In this document: one piece after another, positions 18,960-26,958 of the stretch | How positions within the stretch are numbered: the stretch's first letter is position 1 | Layout of the letters: every line of letters begins with the position of its first letter | Assembly (NCBI RefSeq): GCF_022397915.1 | Contig: NZ_JAKEUO010000001.1 | Span: 95,255-159,254, forward strand | Reading direction: 5' to 3' | From: Vibrio sp. Isolate34 | Lineage (GTDB): Bacteria; Pseudomonadota; Gammaproteobacteria; Enterobacterales; Vibrionaceae | DNA length: 64,000 nucleotides | Notes under the pieces: model-generated | Told to the model about the DNA's origin: nothing | Databases searched by the model: none | The model's input: the letters and a program-made list of their open reading frames with translations, nothing else | Position numbers and translations under genes: made by a program

Positions 18960-19001
18960 GCAGATAACAAAAAGCCAATCGTTGAGAGCTGATCGTTTAA
19001 A
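18960..19001 (-). other. Decayed terminator-like sequence flanking the old transposon end
   Basis: This stretch aligns with 21403-21447 (shared TGCAGATA, CAAAAAGCC, AGAGC, TTTAA), the terminator-like hairpin next to the younger element's end, but its stem is no longer perfect. It is either the displaced original ffs terminator or the tnsA-side tip of a still older element. Confidence 0.4.
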
Positions 19002-19171
19002 TGATGCTCGCAACCAAAGCTCGCATAACATTGCATCGAAAGCCTACATATTTGCAGAGCTGCTAAAATTCAACGTAGTAAAATCACCACACTCCAGTCA
19101 GTCCTTCTAAAGACAGAATCGCTTGGTGAGCACAAACCACCACAAGTCTGCGTAACAAACTTTTGGACATA
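19002..19171 (+). repeat. tnsA-distal end of the decayed element
   Basis: It starts TGATGCTCGCAACC like the intact element's distal end. It retains one TnsB-site-like 20-mer at 19031-19050 and a fused first site. The segment between sites 1 and 2 present in the intact end (about 55 bp) is deleted. Confidence 0.7.
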
Positions 19172-19368
19172 ACCTTGTTACGAATCCGTGGTGATTATGA
19201 GATCTTGGATAATTACTGCTAAGGCAAATTATTCAAAACACCTGCGAACTAGTGACTAGTATTACTACATCCAATACAAATGAATCCAAGGGACGCTTAC
19301 GTATATTTTACGTAAAATCTAACAGGTATTTTTTATTTAGGCTTGGTCTCCATTTTATAATAATGAAC

Positions 19369-20010
19369 CTAATTAAGTGCAACAATACCAGATGTACCCA
19401 CTTTCCACTTATATTTTGAAGAATCCTTGTATGTCGTCGTTGCACTTCCTGAGGTCAAAATGTTGCGATTTTTGTCAAAAATAAAACTGCTATCTGTTTT
19501 AACTTTAAATGTTAGCCCTTGATCTCCGTATAAATCTTGACTATCGGTATAACGAGCATGAGTTGTGACCGTATAAGGTGATGATGAACCACTAATTTGG
19601 ATTGAATAGGTACCGTCGAGTAAATTGACCGATATAAGCTCTGAGTCCGAGTTAGCGTCTTTAAGAAAGATTTGCTCACTAGGATTGGTGTTTTTAGCTG
19701 AGACCGTTAATTTTTCACCACTTTTGGCTACCGTTACCTTGGTTGTAGTTTCTAAAATGTAGTCTGACTTACCATCCGGCATATATCTATGACCAGAGAT
19801 TGTACATTCCATACTCGTTACACACCCATTTTCAAAAATCGCATCAACAATGGCTGCAGTGCTATCAGCAACGTATTGGGCATATATCTCTTTTTCCACA
19901 GATGAATTGAAGCTTTTACCGAAATAATCGGTCACAGCGTTATCAGCATCTTCATTGCCACAACCAGTTAGTAATATCGAAATAGTAGCGACACATAGTA
20001 TAGTTTTCAT
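19369..20010 (-). CDS. Lipoprotein of unknown function
   Basis: 213 residues. The signal MKTILCVATISILLTGC gives a lipidated Cys at 17. The mature part is beta-rich and polar (KYKWKVGTSGIVALN at the end) with a Cys pair (GCVTSMEC). No family recognised. It is cargo of the decayed element, and its AT-rich composition fits horizontal origin. Confidence 0.6.
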   Translation of the reverse strand: MKTILCVATISILLTGCGNEDADNAVTDYFGKSFNSSVEKEIYAQYVADSTAAIVDAIFENGCVTSMECTISGHRYMPDGKSDYILETTTKVTVAKSGEKLTVSAKNTNPSEQIFLKDANSDSELISVNLLDGTYSIQISGSSSPYTVTTHARYTDSQDLYGDQGLTFKVKTDSSFIFDKNRNILTSGSATTTYKDSSKYKWKVGTSGIVALN

Positions 20011-20185
20011 TAATTCTCCCTTCCCACCTTGGGATGTTTGGGTTCAATGTATTGGTTAGGAAACAAAAAATTTGTTTCTTTTAGGGCAATACGCCTGAGG
20101 TTTCCTTAAAGATCATTAATTAGCCGTAAATGATTATTTTCAGTATCATATTAAGAATATTATTTATGCCTTGATTTAATTTACT

Positions 20186-20563
20186 TTATTTTTCTAACAA
20201 TGAAGCTACTTTGGAAAATGATGATTTATATTGAGGAAATCGTTCTATTCCAAATTTAACGAACTGCTCTTGAGTTATCATTCCATCCCAAAGTAAGAAA
20301 GCACGTGCTGTAAACCACTCTTGCTCTTCAGGAGTATCAATCGGTATACGTTGATATCCACTATCACTAGAGATAACGTCAACAACATGTTTGATTGATT
20401 GAGTAAAATTGGCTTGTTTCTGTGGATCCTCTAGATCTGCGAGGGCCTGTTCCATGTTCTGCACGCCAGTTACACTGGTTAAACTGTTTGAGGCAGGTAA
20501 GGAAGAACACGCTTGTAACGTCAAGAGTAATATAAATGCTATAGTTTTGTAAAATTTAACCAT
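20186..20563 (-). CDS. Small lipoprotein-like cargo protein
   Basis: 125 residues. The N-terminus MVKFYKTIAFILLLTLQACS is a lipoprotein signal with Cys 19. The helical mature part contains VTGVQNMEQALADLEDPQKQ and QEWFTARAFLLWDGMI. No family recognised. It sits with the other lipoprotein gene in the decayed transposon. Confidence 0.55.
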   Translation of the reverse strand: MVKFYKTIAFILLLTLQACSSLPASNSLTSVTGVQNMEQALADLEDPQKQANFTQSIKHVVDVISSDSGYQRIPIDTPEEQEWFTARAFLLWDGMITQEQFVKFGIERFPQYKSSFSKVASLLEK

Positions 20564-21084
20564 GAATAAATGTCTCTAGATAAGTTGGAGTTGTAAGTTA
20601 AAAGACCTACAAGCTTAAAATTGAGTTTTTACAATAATTGAAATTTAGTTAGCAATCTTTGTTCGCTCAACTTAGGAATAAATATAATCAAATAATTAAA
20701 TAAAAAACACCGTTCAATTGTTATTATTAATGCAAACAAAATTCCCAAAAATATGAGCATACCGATTCTTTCCATGAATAGCTAGGCTGTATGATTCGTG
20801 TGGTAACACAGATGCTCTGGGTGAACAGTTGCCATAATACTACCTAATCACGGAGGCTGATTTATCAACTCAATCGGATGAGTTTGAGTAAGGTAAACTC
20901 AGGTTAACAGGATATAAATGAGTAAAAGATCTAACGTATAAAGGGGCATTTTTGATTCAGAATGATTTGTGCAGCAGCCTGTTGCACAAATAAATCTCAT
21001 GATGGTTTCATGCGTTCTAAACACGTCTTGGGGCATTTCTTTGTTAAGGCTTTTCTAATCTAGCAATATTTGAATTACTTCTTA
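20564..21084. other. Non-coding stretch of the decayed element
   Basis: About 520 bp with no convincing gene. The only structure seen is an inverted repeat (ATTTGTGCA at 20965-20973 with TGCACAAAT at 20983-20991). Confidence 0.5.
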
Positions 21085-21200
21085 TGTGACTCTTGCAGGC
21101 AATAAAACTTAGATTATCTAAAGATTGAAAAGAAATGTGTAAGTGCAAAAAAGCAACCCAATCCCACTGAGGCTCAAAGCTGTCAAAAGGTTGGGAGGTT
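21085..21200 (+). pseudogene. Relic of the xre promoter and first codons of xre
   Basis: The sequence aligns with 47910-48052 of the intact element: the start region of the divergent helper gene, one merged operator copy (AACTTAG-ATTAT-CTAAAGA, 21106-21124), then GTG and about 16 codons of the Xre regulator. The match then stops and switches to tnsA sequence. Confidence 0.75.
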
Positions 21201-21345
21201 AACTTTTTATGTTTAAGTTAGATGTGAGGTGAAAGCAGAAATCGAACGCCAAAATGGAGAAAATGCGAACAACAGCATCATTCTGTAAGCTCATGAACTT
21301 ACAGATACTATGTCCGTGAGATGATTTCTTGGTTTGGTCGTACGT
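21195..21345 (-). pseudogene. Relic of tnsA 5' end
   Basis: The reverse strand encodes YDQTKKSSHGHSICKFMSL and onward, close to the intact TnsA N-terminus (FDQTKKSSHVHNICKFMSL). The start codon is no longer ATG and the gene is cut after about 45 codons by the junction with xre sequence. Confidence 0.8.
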
Positions 21346-21359
21346 AGCATAAGCACTTT

Positions 21360-21442
21360 TGTTGTAAGCCTAAAATACAAATAGACTATGAGAGCTTTAT
21401 AGTGCAGATAGCAAAAAGCCGCTCATTAAGAGCGGCTTTTTT
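21360..21442 (-). repeat. tnsA-side end of the decayed element with terminator-like hairpin
   Basis: This corresponds to the terminal part of the intact end at 51895-52007: shared ATAGACTATGA and TGCAGATA, then a hairpin. The hairpin here is AAAAAGCCGCTC-ATTA-GAGCGGCTTTTTT-like, with T runs on both sides, so it would terminate transcription in either direction. Confidence 0.65.
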
Positions 21443-21447
21443 AATGG
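21443..21447. repeat. Target-site duplication, distal side (AATGG)
   Basis: Five bases directly outside the TGATGC terminus. The matching copy at the other terminus is TATGG (52008-52012), four of five identical, as expected for a Tn7-like 5-bp duplication with one mutation. Confidence 0.5.
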
Positions 21448-21655
21448 TGATGCTTGCAACATAAGTCTGCATAGCTCAAACCGACAATCAATTACTTAAG
21501 ATAATATTTGCAGCATAAGTTCGCATAACATTGCATCGAAAGTCTGCAAATTTGAACAACGACTATAATTCAACGTAGTAAATTTACCACGCTCCAATTA
21601 ATCCTCTAGCGACATGATCGACATGTGTGTAACAAACTTTTAGACATTTATGAGT
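21448..21655 (+). repeat. tnsA-distal transposon end with three TnsB-type sites
   Basis: Twenty-base sites occur at 21454-21473, 21508-21527 and 21531-21550, all variants of TTGCA-N-CATAAGTYYGCATA. The terminal 27 bases match the opposite terminus at 21 positions in inverted orientation. The homologous end of the decayed element begins at 19002. Confidence 0.8.
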
Positions 21656-21710
21656 CAATAATGCATTCACCCTCAGAAGAGAATCAGCGAGATTTACACG
21701 AACGAAGGCA

Positions 21711-22307
21711 TTAGTTGAACGAGCTATTTGTTAATAAAGCGATAAGCATTACATAGAATATAAACCGCAAAAAACGATTTCGTTTGGCCTTTTCATATTT
21801 TGTCATTGTATAACGATTTGGCTGAAAAGTTGGTGTTACCCAAGCCTTGAACTCGTTCTCTAAAGAAGATACAACTTCATCTGGCTCATCCAAGCCTTTA
21901 CCTAAAAGATATTGTCGCCTCAGTAAGTCAGTTCTACAGTCGGCTATAGAATCTTGCGATGAATTTAACTCCTCTCTTTTTATAAATCTAAACTCTTCTA
22001 CAACTACGTCCAAATATGGTCGCTTGAGGTCAGGGTGATTGACGAAAGAATCGCATGCAATGACATCCCCAAGAGTCATCCACTTCTCAAAATCGATACC
22101 ATGGTTGTTCATATGAGCATCAATAATAGATTGGCGTAATCCTTTGTCAAAAGGTCTCAAATACCCTCGATTTTTTTTTGAAGAATCACCAAAACACAAG
22201 TCTATTTCGGCCAAACTATCTCTAAAAAATTCGCCTTCGTACTCTCGATCTCTCCACTTGAAAACAACATATTCGTCAGGGCGTTGTTGGTAACTTTTAT
22301 TAGCCAT
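21711..22307 (-). CDS. Cargo protein of unknown function with C-terminal membrane helix
   Basis: 198 residues. A polar, charged body (FKWRDREYEGEFFRDSLAEI) ends in a basic patch and one hydrophobic segment (FLRFIFYVMLIALLT), suggesting a tail-anchored protein. No family recognised. It sits just inside the distal transposon end, where cargo turnover is common. Confidence 0.5.
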   Translation of the reverse strand: MANKSYQQRPDEYVVFKWRDREYEGEFFRDSLAEIDLCFGDSSKKNRGYLRPFDKGLRQSIIDAHMNNHGIDFEKWMTLGDVIACDSFVNHPDLKRPYLDVVVEEFRFIKREELNSSQDSIADCRTDLLRRQYLLGKGLDEPDEVVSSLENEFKAWVTPTFQPNRYTMTKYEKAKRNRFLRFIFYVMLIALLTNSSFN

Positions 22308-22498
22308 ACCTTTACTGCAAAGATTATTTTAGATAGTTACTCACTATACTTCTTCGAGGAAGGCAGGCCAGACTAGTATAATAAGCTTACAAAATTGGAA
22401 GGTGGCTCAAACACACAATGGGGCATTTTCGAGCTAGAAAATACCACGAGTTAAATGGCCAATAGACTCGCCTAAGGCTTTTCTGTGCTATAAATTCT

Positions 22499-22807
22499 TT
22501 AACTCTCATTCCAGTGAAACTCTGCATCAACAGTCATTGGGAGGCCATTTTTCATCGCGTCCCACAATACAGGAGCAAAGGTTTTAAGCGTTTCTATATT
22601 TGAGTCTTTATACTGATCACAGCTTGAGTCTTTACCAAGTTCTAGCCATTGCTTTACCGTATATGCATCAGCACCTTCATAGAGCCAGTCTCCTACATCT
22701 TTTTTGACTGACTCCTCTGTACCTGTTTTGATAAAGACATGCCGGCCTTCACCAGTTGCATGATAGTCAATCACTACAACCTTAAATAAGTTATGCTCTG
22801 CTTGCAT
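22499..22807 (-). CDS. Small cytoplasmic cargo protein of unknown function
   Basis: 102 residues starting MQAEHNLFKVVVIDYHATGE, acidic, with no signal or membrane segment. It follows the CRISPR array terminator. It may be a single-gene defence or modulatory protein, but nothing in the sequence shows this. Confidence 0.5.
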   Translation of the reverse strand: MQAEHNLFKVVVIDYHATGEGRHVFIKTGTEESVKKDVGDWLYEGADAYTVKQWLELGKDSSCDQYKDSNIETLKTFAPVLWDAMKNGLPMTVDAEFHWNES

Positions 22808-22912
22808 GTTCTCTAAAAACTCCTGTTAAAAGAATCACTTTACCCATCAACACCAAGCCTATGTGTGAAGCAATTTAAAGTTTAGTATAACAAGATAAAG
22901 CTCTCACCAACT

Positions 22913-22951
22913 TTAAAAACAAAAAACCATCAAGCCTAAACATGATGGTTT
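22913..22951 (-). terminator. Terminator after the CRISPR array
   Basis: A nine-base stem (22943-22951 with 22924-22932) followed on the minus strand by a T-rich run lies directly after the third, atypical repeat. It would end the cas6-array transcript. Confidence 0.75.
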
Positions 22952-22953
22952 TG

Positions 22954-23087
22954 ATTATTAACTGCTTGTTCAGCAGGATGGTTGCTTTCTTCCTGGCCTA
23001 TTCTTGGCTGCCTATGCGGCAGGACACTTGATTAGAAGCGACTAACGTTCTTCTTTCTTATTTCTAGCTGCCTATTCGGCAGGACAC
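22954..23087 (-). CRISPR. Minimal I-F3 array: repeat, 32-nt spacer, repeat, short spacer, diverged repeat
   Basis: Read on the minus strand. Repeat 1 (23060-23087) and repeat 2 (23000-23027) are 28 nt, begin GTGTCCTGCCG and carry the type I-F stem CTGCC/GGCAG. Spacer 1 (23028-23059) is 32 nt with no target found in the window. A third repeat-like unit (22954-22981) matches repeat 1 at 19 of 28 positions, and its stem has changed to CTGCT/AGCAG, with both sides altered together. It leaves only 18-20 nt for spacer 2 (22980 or 22982 to 22999), which begins AGGCCAGGAAG and matches ffs. The array begins about 130 bp downstream of cas6. Confidence 0.85.
22980..22999 (-). other. Short homing spacer matching the SRP RNA gene
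   Basis: The first 20 nt after repeat 2 match ffs (52056-52075, minus strand) at 16 positions; mismatches are at 6, 12, 13 and 18. In type I effectors every sixth base is flipped out and not read. Past position 20 the match ends, exactly where the third repeat begins. Confidence 0.8.
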
Positions 23088-23215
23088 AGTAGAATATAGT
23101 CTCTAACCATCTGATTCTGCATGCTTAAAGTCACAATTCATCAAAATACCCTTTTTCTTATTGCGTCTATAAATCATTGCTTTTAAATGTCTAAAACATA
23201 ACTTTCAAAAAAGGG

Positions 23216-23821
23216 TCAAAAACGTAACTCAGGTACCGTGCCTTTTCTTTCTTGATTGGTGGCTAAACCATAGCTATTAAAGTTTGCTGTACCGCGCTCA
23301 CCGACAAACTCCTTTTGTACAAAAAAATTATAATCTTCCCCTGATGAACCGCTGGAGATTGGGATTCGATGAAAGCTGTCGATGATTCGCTCTTCATTAG
23401 TGACTGGTAATGATGATTCAACACCAGATAATTCGGATCTAGCCATGCTACGTTTGATTCGACGTTTCTTGGAGCCCAGAAAACTTTTCCCAATCGTTTG
23501 ATTACGGGTAAACCTCACCTCAACCGCAATGTCAGGCACCTCACAAACACTGGAGATCTCAAACAAACCTTCATTTACCATCACAGAGAAATAGGGCTGA
23601 AAAGAGAGTCCAACCATCATCTCTTTATCTTCAGCAACAAAGGCAATGGTTTGGCCAACTGTAGATTCGTTCCAGTCCGGAAAACTCACACCTATTTTAT
23701 TCATGGCTTGTCGGTTATTGACCATAAACAAGTGCATTTGGGATATACACCGTCCTGCCAATAATTCATGGTCGGCTTGTGCAGGCATGTAACGTATTAA
23801 GAAATAGTAACGCTTAGTCAT
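23216..23821 (-). CDS. cas6: Cas6/Csy4-type CRISPR RNA endonuclease
   Basis: 201 residues. It processes the precursor CRISPR RNA and stays bound to the 3' hairpin in the effector. His 30 in SQMHLFM aligns with the catalytic His of Csy4 and is followed by the near-invariant IGVSFPDW. The C-terminal region has the arginine-rich helix (SKKRRIKRSMARS) that grips the stem-loop. It lies nine bases after cas7 and upstream of the array. Confidence 0.93.
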   Translation of the reverse strand: MTKRYYFLIRYMPAQADHELLAGRCISQMHLFMVNNRQAMNKIGVSFPDWNESTVGQTIAFVAEDKEMMVGLSFQPYFSVMVNEGLFEISSVCEVPDIAVEVRFTRNQTIGKSFLGSKKRRIKRSMARSELSGVESSLPVTNEERIIDSFHRIPISSGSSGEDYNFFVQKEFVGERGTANFNSYGLATNQERKGTVPELRF

Positions 23822-23830
23822 ATCTATCCC

Positions 23831-24862
23831 TTACTTCGCTTTAGAACAATTGAATAGGCCGCCTTTGATCAAGACAGATATGATGAAGTGCACATCATTT
23901 GGGATGGCTTGAGACGCTGTCATACTTTCAATCCAGTTCTCTGTATTTCTGAGTAGTTGATAGAAGTCATTTCCATGCGCTACATGTCGCCTTGCTATAA
24001 CGTATTCTCGATCTGCCCCATATTCGTTCACTCTTAATGGTTTATCTGCGTTTTCATGCCACCAATCGTCAATCGATTGCAACGCTGCACCAATTTTCTG
24101 ACCATGAAAAGCAGCAGTTTCTTTTCCGTTCAATAATTCTACGGTAGCTAACTGCTTAGTAGGAACACCATCTTCTCGGCTATCTAAAAACTCTTGGCTT
24201 GGGTAAACCTCATCTCCCCAACCAACTCCAATTTTAGCTTTTACATCCATATAGAAATATTCGGTTGGGTCAGAAAGGGCTCGCATCAAATAGGCTGTGA
24301 GTTTTTCTAGGCACGCAGTTGAAGTTTCATCCCAATGACCATACCAAGAAAGCTTCGTTGCGTTTTCTACAATCAGGGTTTCTGAATCACTGGTGGTCAC
24401 TTCTATCGACAATTGTCGACACTCTCTGTTGCGCCAAAGCCAACTGCCAAGCAGGATATTCTTCGCGTATCGATGAGCTAACTCATGATATCCGTTAAGC
24501 TCTTTATAAGTTTTAGCCAGTAAAGAGAGTTTAGAGCGCACTTCATCATCACTGCAGATATCTGGAGTAAGAGAATTGGCTCGAATTCGAAGGGGGAATG
24601 CACAGTAGATATCATCGACACCTGGCTTTACGTAACACTCTTCGATGAACTGAGGATTGGAGTAAGCTAAATCTTGTGGAGCAACATTCTTTGCTACGAA
24701 CTTGCCCCCTTTATACGCTTCTGCATAACCACCTTTTGGTGCGCGCAACCTAGTTCTATCAATTTCAAGGGGACACATCTCACCACTTTTAGATAGATAG
24801 TAGAAATATGCTTTGCCAGCAGAGAGTGATCGAACGTAATTCAGCTGAGTGCAAAGTTCCAT
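23831..24862 (-). CDS. cas7: Cas7/Csy3-type effector backbone protein
   Basis: 343 residues. Several copies polymerise along the spacer, one per six bases. The family start LNYVRSLSAGKAYFYYLSKS and the internal LLGSWLWRNRE and YGADREYVIARRH are typical of I-F Csy3. It starts six bases after cas8/5 and precedes cas6. If the homing spacer is really 20 nt, four Cas7 copies instead of six would be expected on that guide. Confidence 0.92.
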   Translation of the reverse strand: MELCTQLNYVRSLSAGKAYFYYLSKSGEMCPLEIDRTRLRAPKGGYAEAYKGGKFVAKNVAPQDLAYSNPQFIEECYVKPGVDDIYCAFPLRIRANSLTPDICSDDEVRSKLSLLAKTYKELNGYHELAHRYAKNILLGSWLWRNRECRQLSIEVTTSDSETLIVENATKLSWYGHWDETSTACLEKLTAYLMRALSDPTEYFYMDVKAKIGVGWGDEVYPSQEFLDSREDGVPTKQLATVELLNGKETAAFHGQKIGAALQSIDDWWHENADKPLRVNEYGADREYVIARRHVAHGNDFYQLLRNTENWIESMTASQAIPNDVHFIISVLIKGGLFNCSKAK

Positions 24863-24868
24863 AAACGA

Positions 24869-26956
24869 TTAATCCCTATAGTTTTTTATAAGAATAGTTT
24901 CGCTGCTGCATTCTATCGACCAAAAGGCGTGGTTTAAAAAGTGATCTCTTCCACTAAAACGTACTTCTATTGGGTTTACTCGCTTAGCTAACCCTATCGC
25001 ATTCTCTACATAGGCGTGACAACCGGTGATTGAGTTATACCGTTTAGTTGGACGCTCTAACAAATGGTAGCCGATGGAAACTGGCAAGTTATCAGCATCT
25101 TTAGTGATTAAACGTTCTAGATCATCAAAATCACTCGGCTGTTTTTCACTTGGATATAACCATAACCCGTATGCTGGTAACCCTTTTATGACATGGAAAA
25201 GCTCACTCCTGCTGGTAAACGTCTTAAGCCACTCAACCTGCGTCGAGAGCTGTGGTTGGTATAATGCCCCTCCGGCGAAAGCGACGGGAAGTGCCGTTTT
25301 AAGTGCGGACTTAAAATCTGAAATTCGGCTGTCACTATGGACTCTGATAACTAGGTCTATTTCTAGGTCTGCCAATCGTTCACTACGAATAGTTGGTCGC
25401 TTCGCGTTAGAAACCGTTCGTGCTTTAGCGACTGAGTTGGGTTCAGTAAGCTTGGCCGTCGGTTGAATGTTCTCACTTCGAACATAAAAAGAGAAACTCG
25501 AAAACTCAAACGGGGAATCACAATTAACTAGCTTATTAAACTCTCTTTGGTAATGGTGCATGAACCCCCAAATAGCCGCCAAAGAAGGAGCACCACACAG
25601 ATATGGGCTACTCATTGCGACCGCGTCTTGCACTCTCATTGATGACAAATAGATATACTGCTCACCCGTTACCTTATCTTCATTGCCATTTGGTTTACTG
25701 AGCTGTTCAAGTATCCATACGATTTGGGCTTTGACGACCTGCATTAGCTTAGGATGATAGGCAAACTTGGCGGCATACTTGTTATTCTGAAACGCGAGAT
25801 GTAAGCAACGGTTAAACTCACTAGCTAAAGAGCCCAGATCCGATTCTGGTTGGGTCAAAAAGGCTTGAGCTAAAGTGTCATCATGTTCCAATTGCTGTTG
25901 GTTGGGGTCAGCGTCAACGATATCTCTTAACTCAATTAATGGAAGCATCCACAGGGCAATCTGCTTTCGCAATATCTTACTTCTAACCTTACGAGCGCTC
26001 TCCCTTTGCTTCTGTGTTTTTGATGGCTCTGAACCAATTAGATGATTTAACACCTGACAGATTTTAGCGTTAGTTACCTGATAGTCATCAAAGTAATGGC
26101 CACTCTTTTTGCGACTTTCAGGTAACGTCCTACCCTGTGCTGATTTAACGTCTAGTGGATAGTTTAGGACTTTCATATGCCCACCTAAACTGCCACACAG
26201 ATTCCCGATACTTGCCGGGTTTGGCAGTAACGAAGACACAAAGCTAAGCTTACTTTCTCGACTTCTCGATCTCACTTCTAACTCACTTTGGATGGCATGA
26301 CTGACCACTGGGGTCACCGAAACATAATCATCCCCCCATGGAAACCGCAGTTGCTTGCTGTAAGTGCTGATGGTTTCGGGAAAACTATGTTCAGGAAGTT
26401 GTTCTTCTATTGTATGTTTTAAGCGAGCAAGTGACTTAGCACCTAAACCAAACTCTTTAAGTAAGTCGAGCCAAATAGGACTTTCTTGCAGGATAAGTGA
26501 AAGAATACATACGGGCTGTGATTGCCAACTAAAAGGATTCAATAACCACAATGTATGACGATACACCGCGGAGTTATGAGCCCACCCTAACCGTTGCTCT
26601 AATACTGCGCTTGAAATAAACGCATCGGTTGTAGCAAGAGGTTGTGCAACTATCCGCTGATTTTTAACTCGACAGTCTGGAAACTTGAGATTATGAGTGT
26701 GGAACCATTTGATCTCGTCAAGGGATGTGTCTAGGTTCTCAGCCGCTTTAAAATACCTTTTAGCTCGGGCAACATCCAACCAATCCGAGCATCTATCTAA
26801 TTGATGGCTTGAACTGAGATTAAGCAAAATCGTTAACGCCTCTTTTTCAAACCCATCAACACAGACATCTTCCGTATAGGGCATGAACATCTTCTTTAGA
26901 GCAGCCTGCTTTACTGCCTCGTCTTCAATTGCTAATAAGTCACTTAATTTCGTCAT
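24869..26956 (-). CDS. cas8: Fused Cas8/5 large subunit of the I-F3 effector
   Basis: 695 residues from ATG 26954-26956; the frame continues upstream into tniQ but this start follows the tniQ stop by two bases. The length and natural Cas8-Cas5 fusion are those of I-F3 systems. It binds the 5' handle and checks the PAM, then opens the target. It contains the Cas8f-like segments LPESRKKSGHYFDDYQVTNAK and LVRVHSD-like Cas5 strands. No nuclease is expected; the element has no Cas3. Confidence 0.9.
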   Translation of the reverse strand: MTKLSDLLAIEDEAVKQAALKKMFMPYTEDVCVDGFEKEALTILLNLSSSHQLDRCSDWLDVARAKRYFKAAENLDTSLDEIKWFHTHNLKFPDCRVKNQRIVAQPLATTDAFISSAVLEQRLGWAHNSAVYRHTLWLLNPFSWQSQPVCILSLILQESPIWLDLLKEFGLGAKSLARLKHTIEEQLPEHSFPETISTYSKQLRFPWGDDYVSVTPVVSHAIQSELEVRSRSRESKLSFVSSLLPNPASIGNLCGSLGGHMKVLNYPLDVKSAQGRTLPESRKKSGHYFDDYQVTNAKICQVLNHLIGSEPSKTQKQRESARKVRSKILRKQIALWMLPLIELRDIVDADPNQQQLEHDDTLAQAFLTQPESDLGSLASEFNRCLHLAFQNNKYAAKFAYHPKLMQVVKAQIVWILEQLSKPNGNEDKVTGEQYIYLSSMRVQDAVAMSSPYLCGAPSLAAIWGFMHHYQREFNKLVNCDSPFEFSSFSFYVRSENIQPTAKLTEPNSVAKARTVSNAKRPTIRSERLADLEIDLVIRVHSDSRISDFKSALKTALPVAFAGGALYQPQLSTQVEWLKTFTSRSELFHVIKGLPAYGLWLYPSEKQPSDFDDLERLITKDADNLPVSIGYHLLERPTKRYNSITGCHAYVENAIGLAKRVNPIEVRFSGRDHFLNHAFWSIECSSETILIKNYRD

Positions 26957-26958
26957 AA

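Larger units (their letters stand above)
19002..21442. mobile_element. Decayed Tn7-like (I-F3 CAST-related) element, older tandem insertion
   Basis: One end (19002-19171) aligns with the distal end of the intact element (21448-21655), including TGATGCTCGCAAC, CGCATAACATTGCATCGAAAG and AATTCAACGTAGTAAA. The other end (21085-21442) aligns with the intact element's xre promoter joined directly to its tnsA start and terminal region; about 3.7 kb between them has been lost. Only two lipoprotein-type genes remain as cargo. No transposase, cas gene or guide survives, so it is not autonomous. Confidence 0.8.

Noticed and set aside
22400..22480. Integron attC-like site between the two cargo genes
   Set aside because: The GGGGCATTTT...TAAGGCTTTTCT pattern recurs weakly at 21032-21057, but the core sites and folding of attC are missing and there is no integrase.
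22968..22999. Reading spacer 2 as a conventional 32-nt spacer with no third repeat
   Set aside because: The last 12 bases do not match ffs, they overlap a hairpin that aligns with the repeat, and the insertion distance would be 36 bp instead of about 49.
23088..23215. Additional repeats between cas6 and repeat 1
   Set aside because: No CTGCC-N5-GGCAG stem or GTGTCC start is visible in this 128-bp leader-like stretch.
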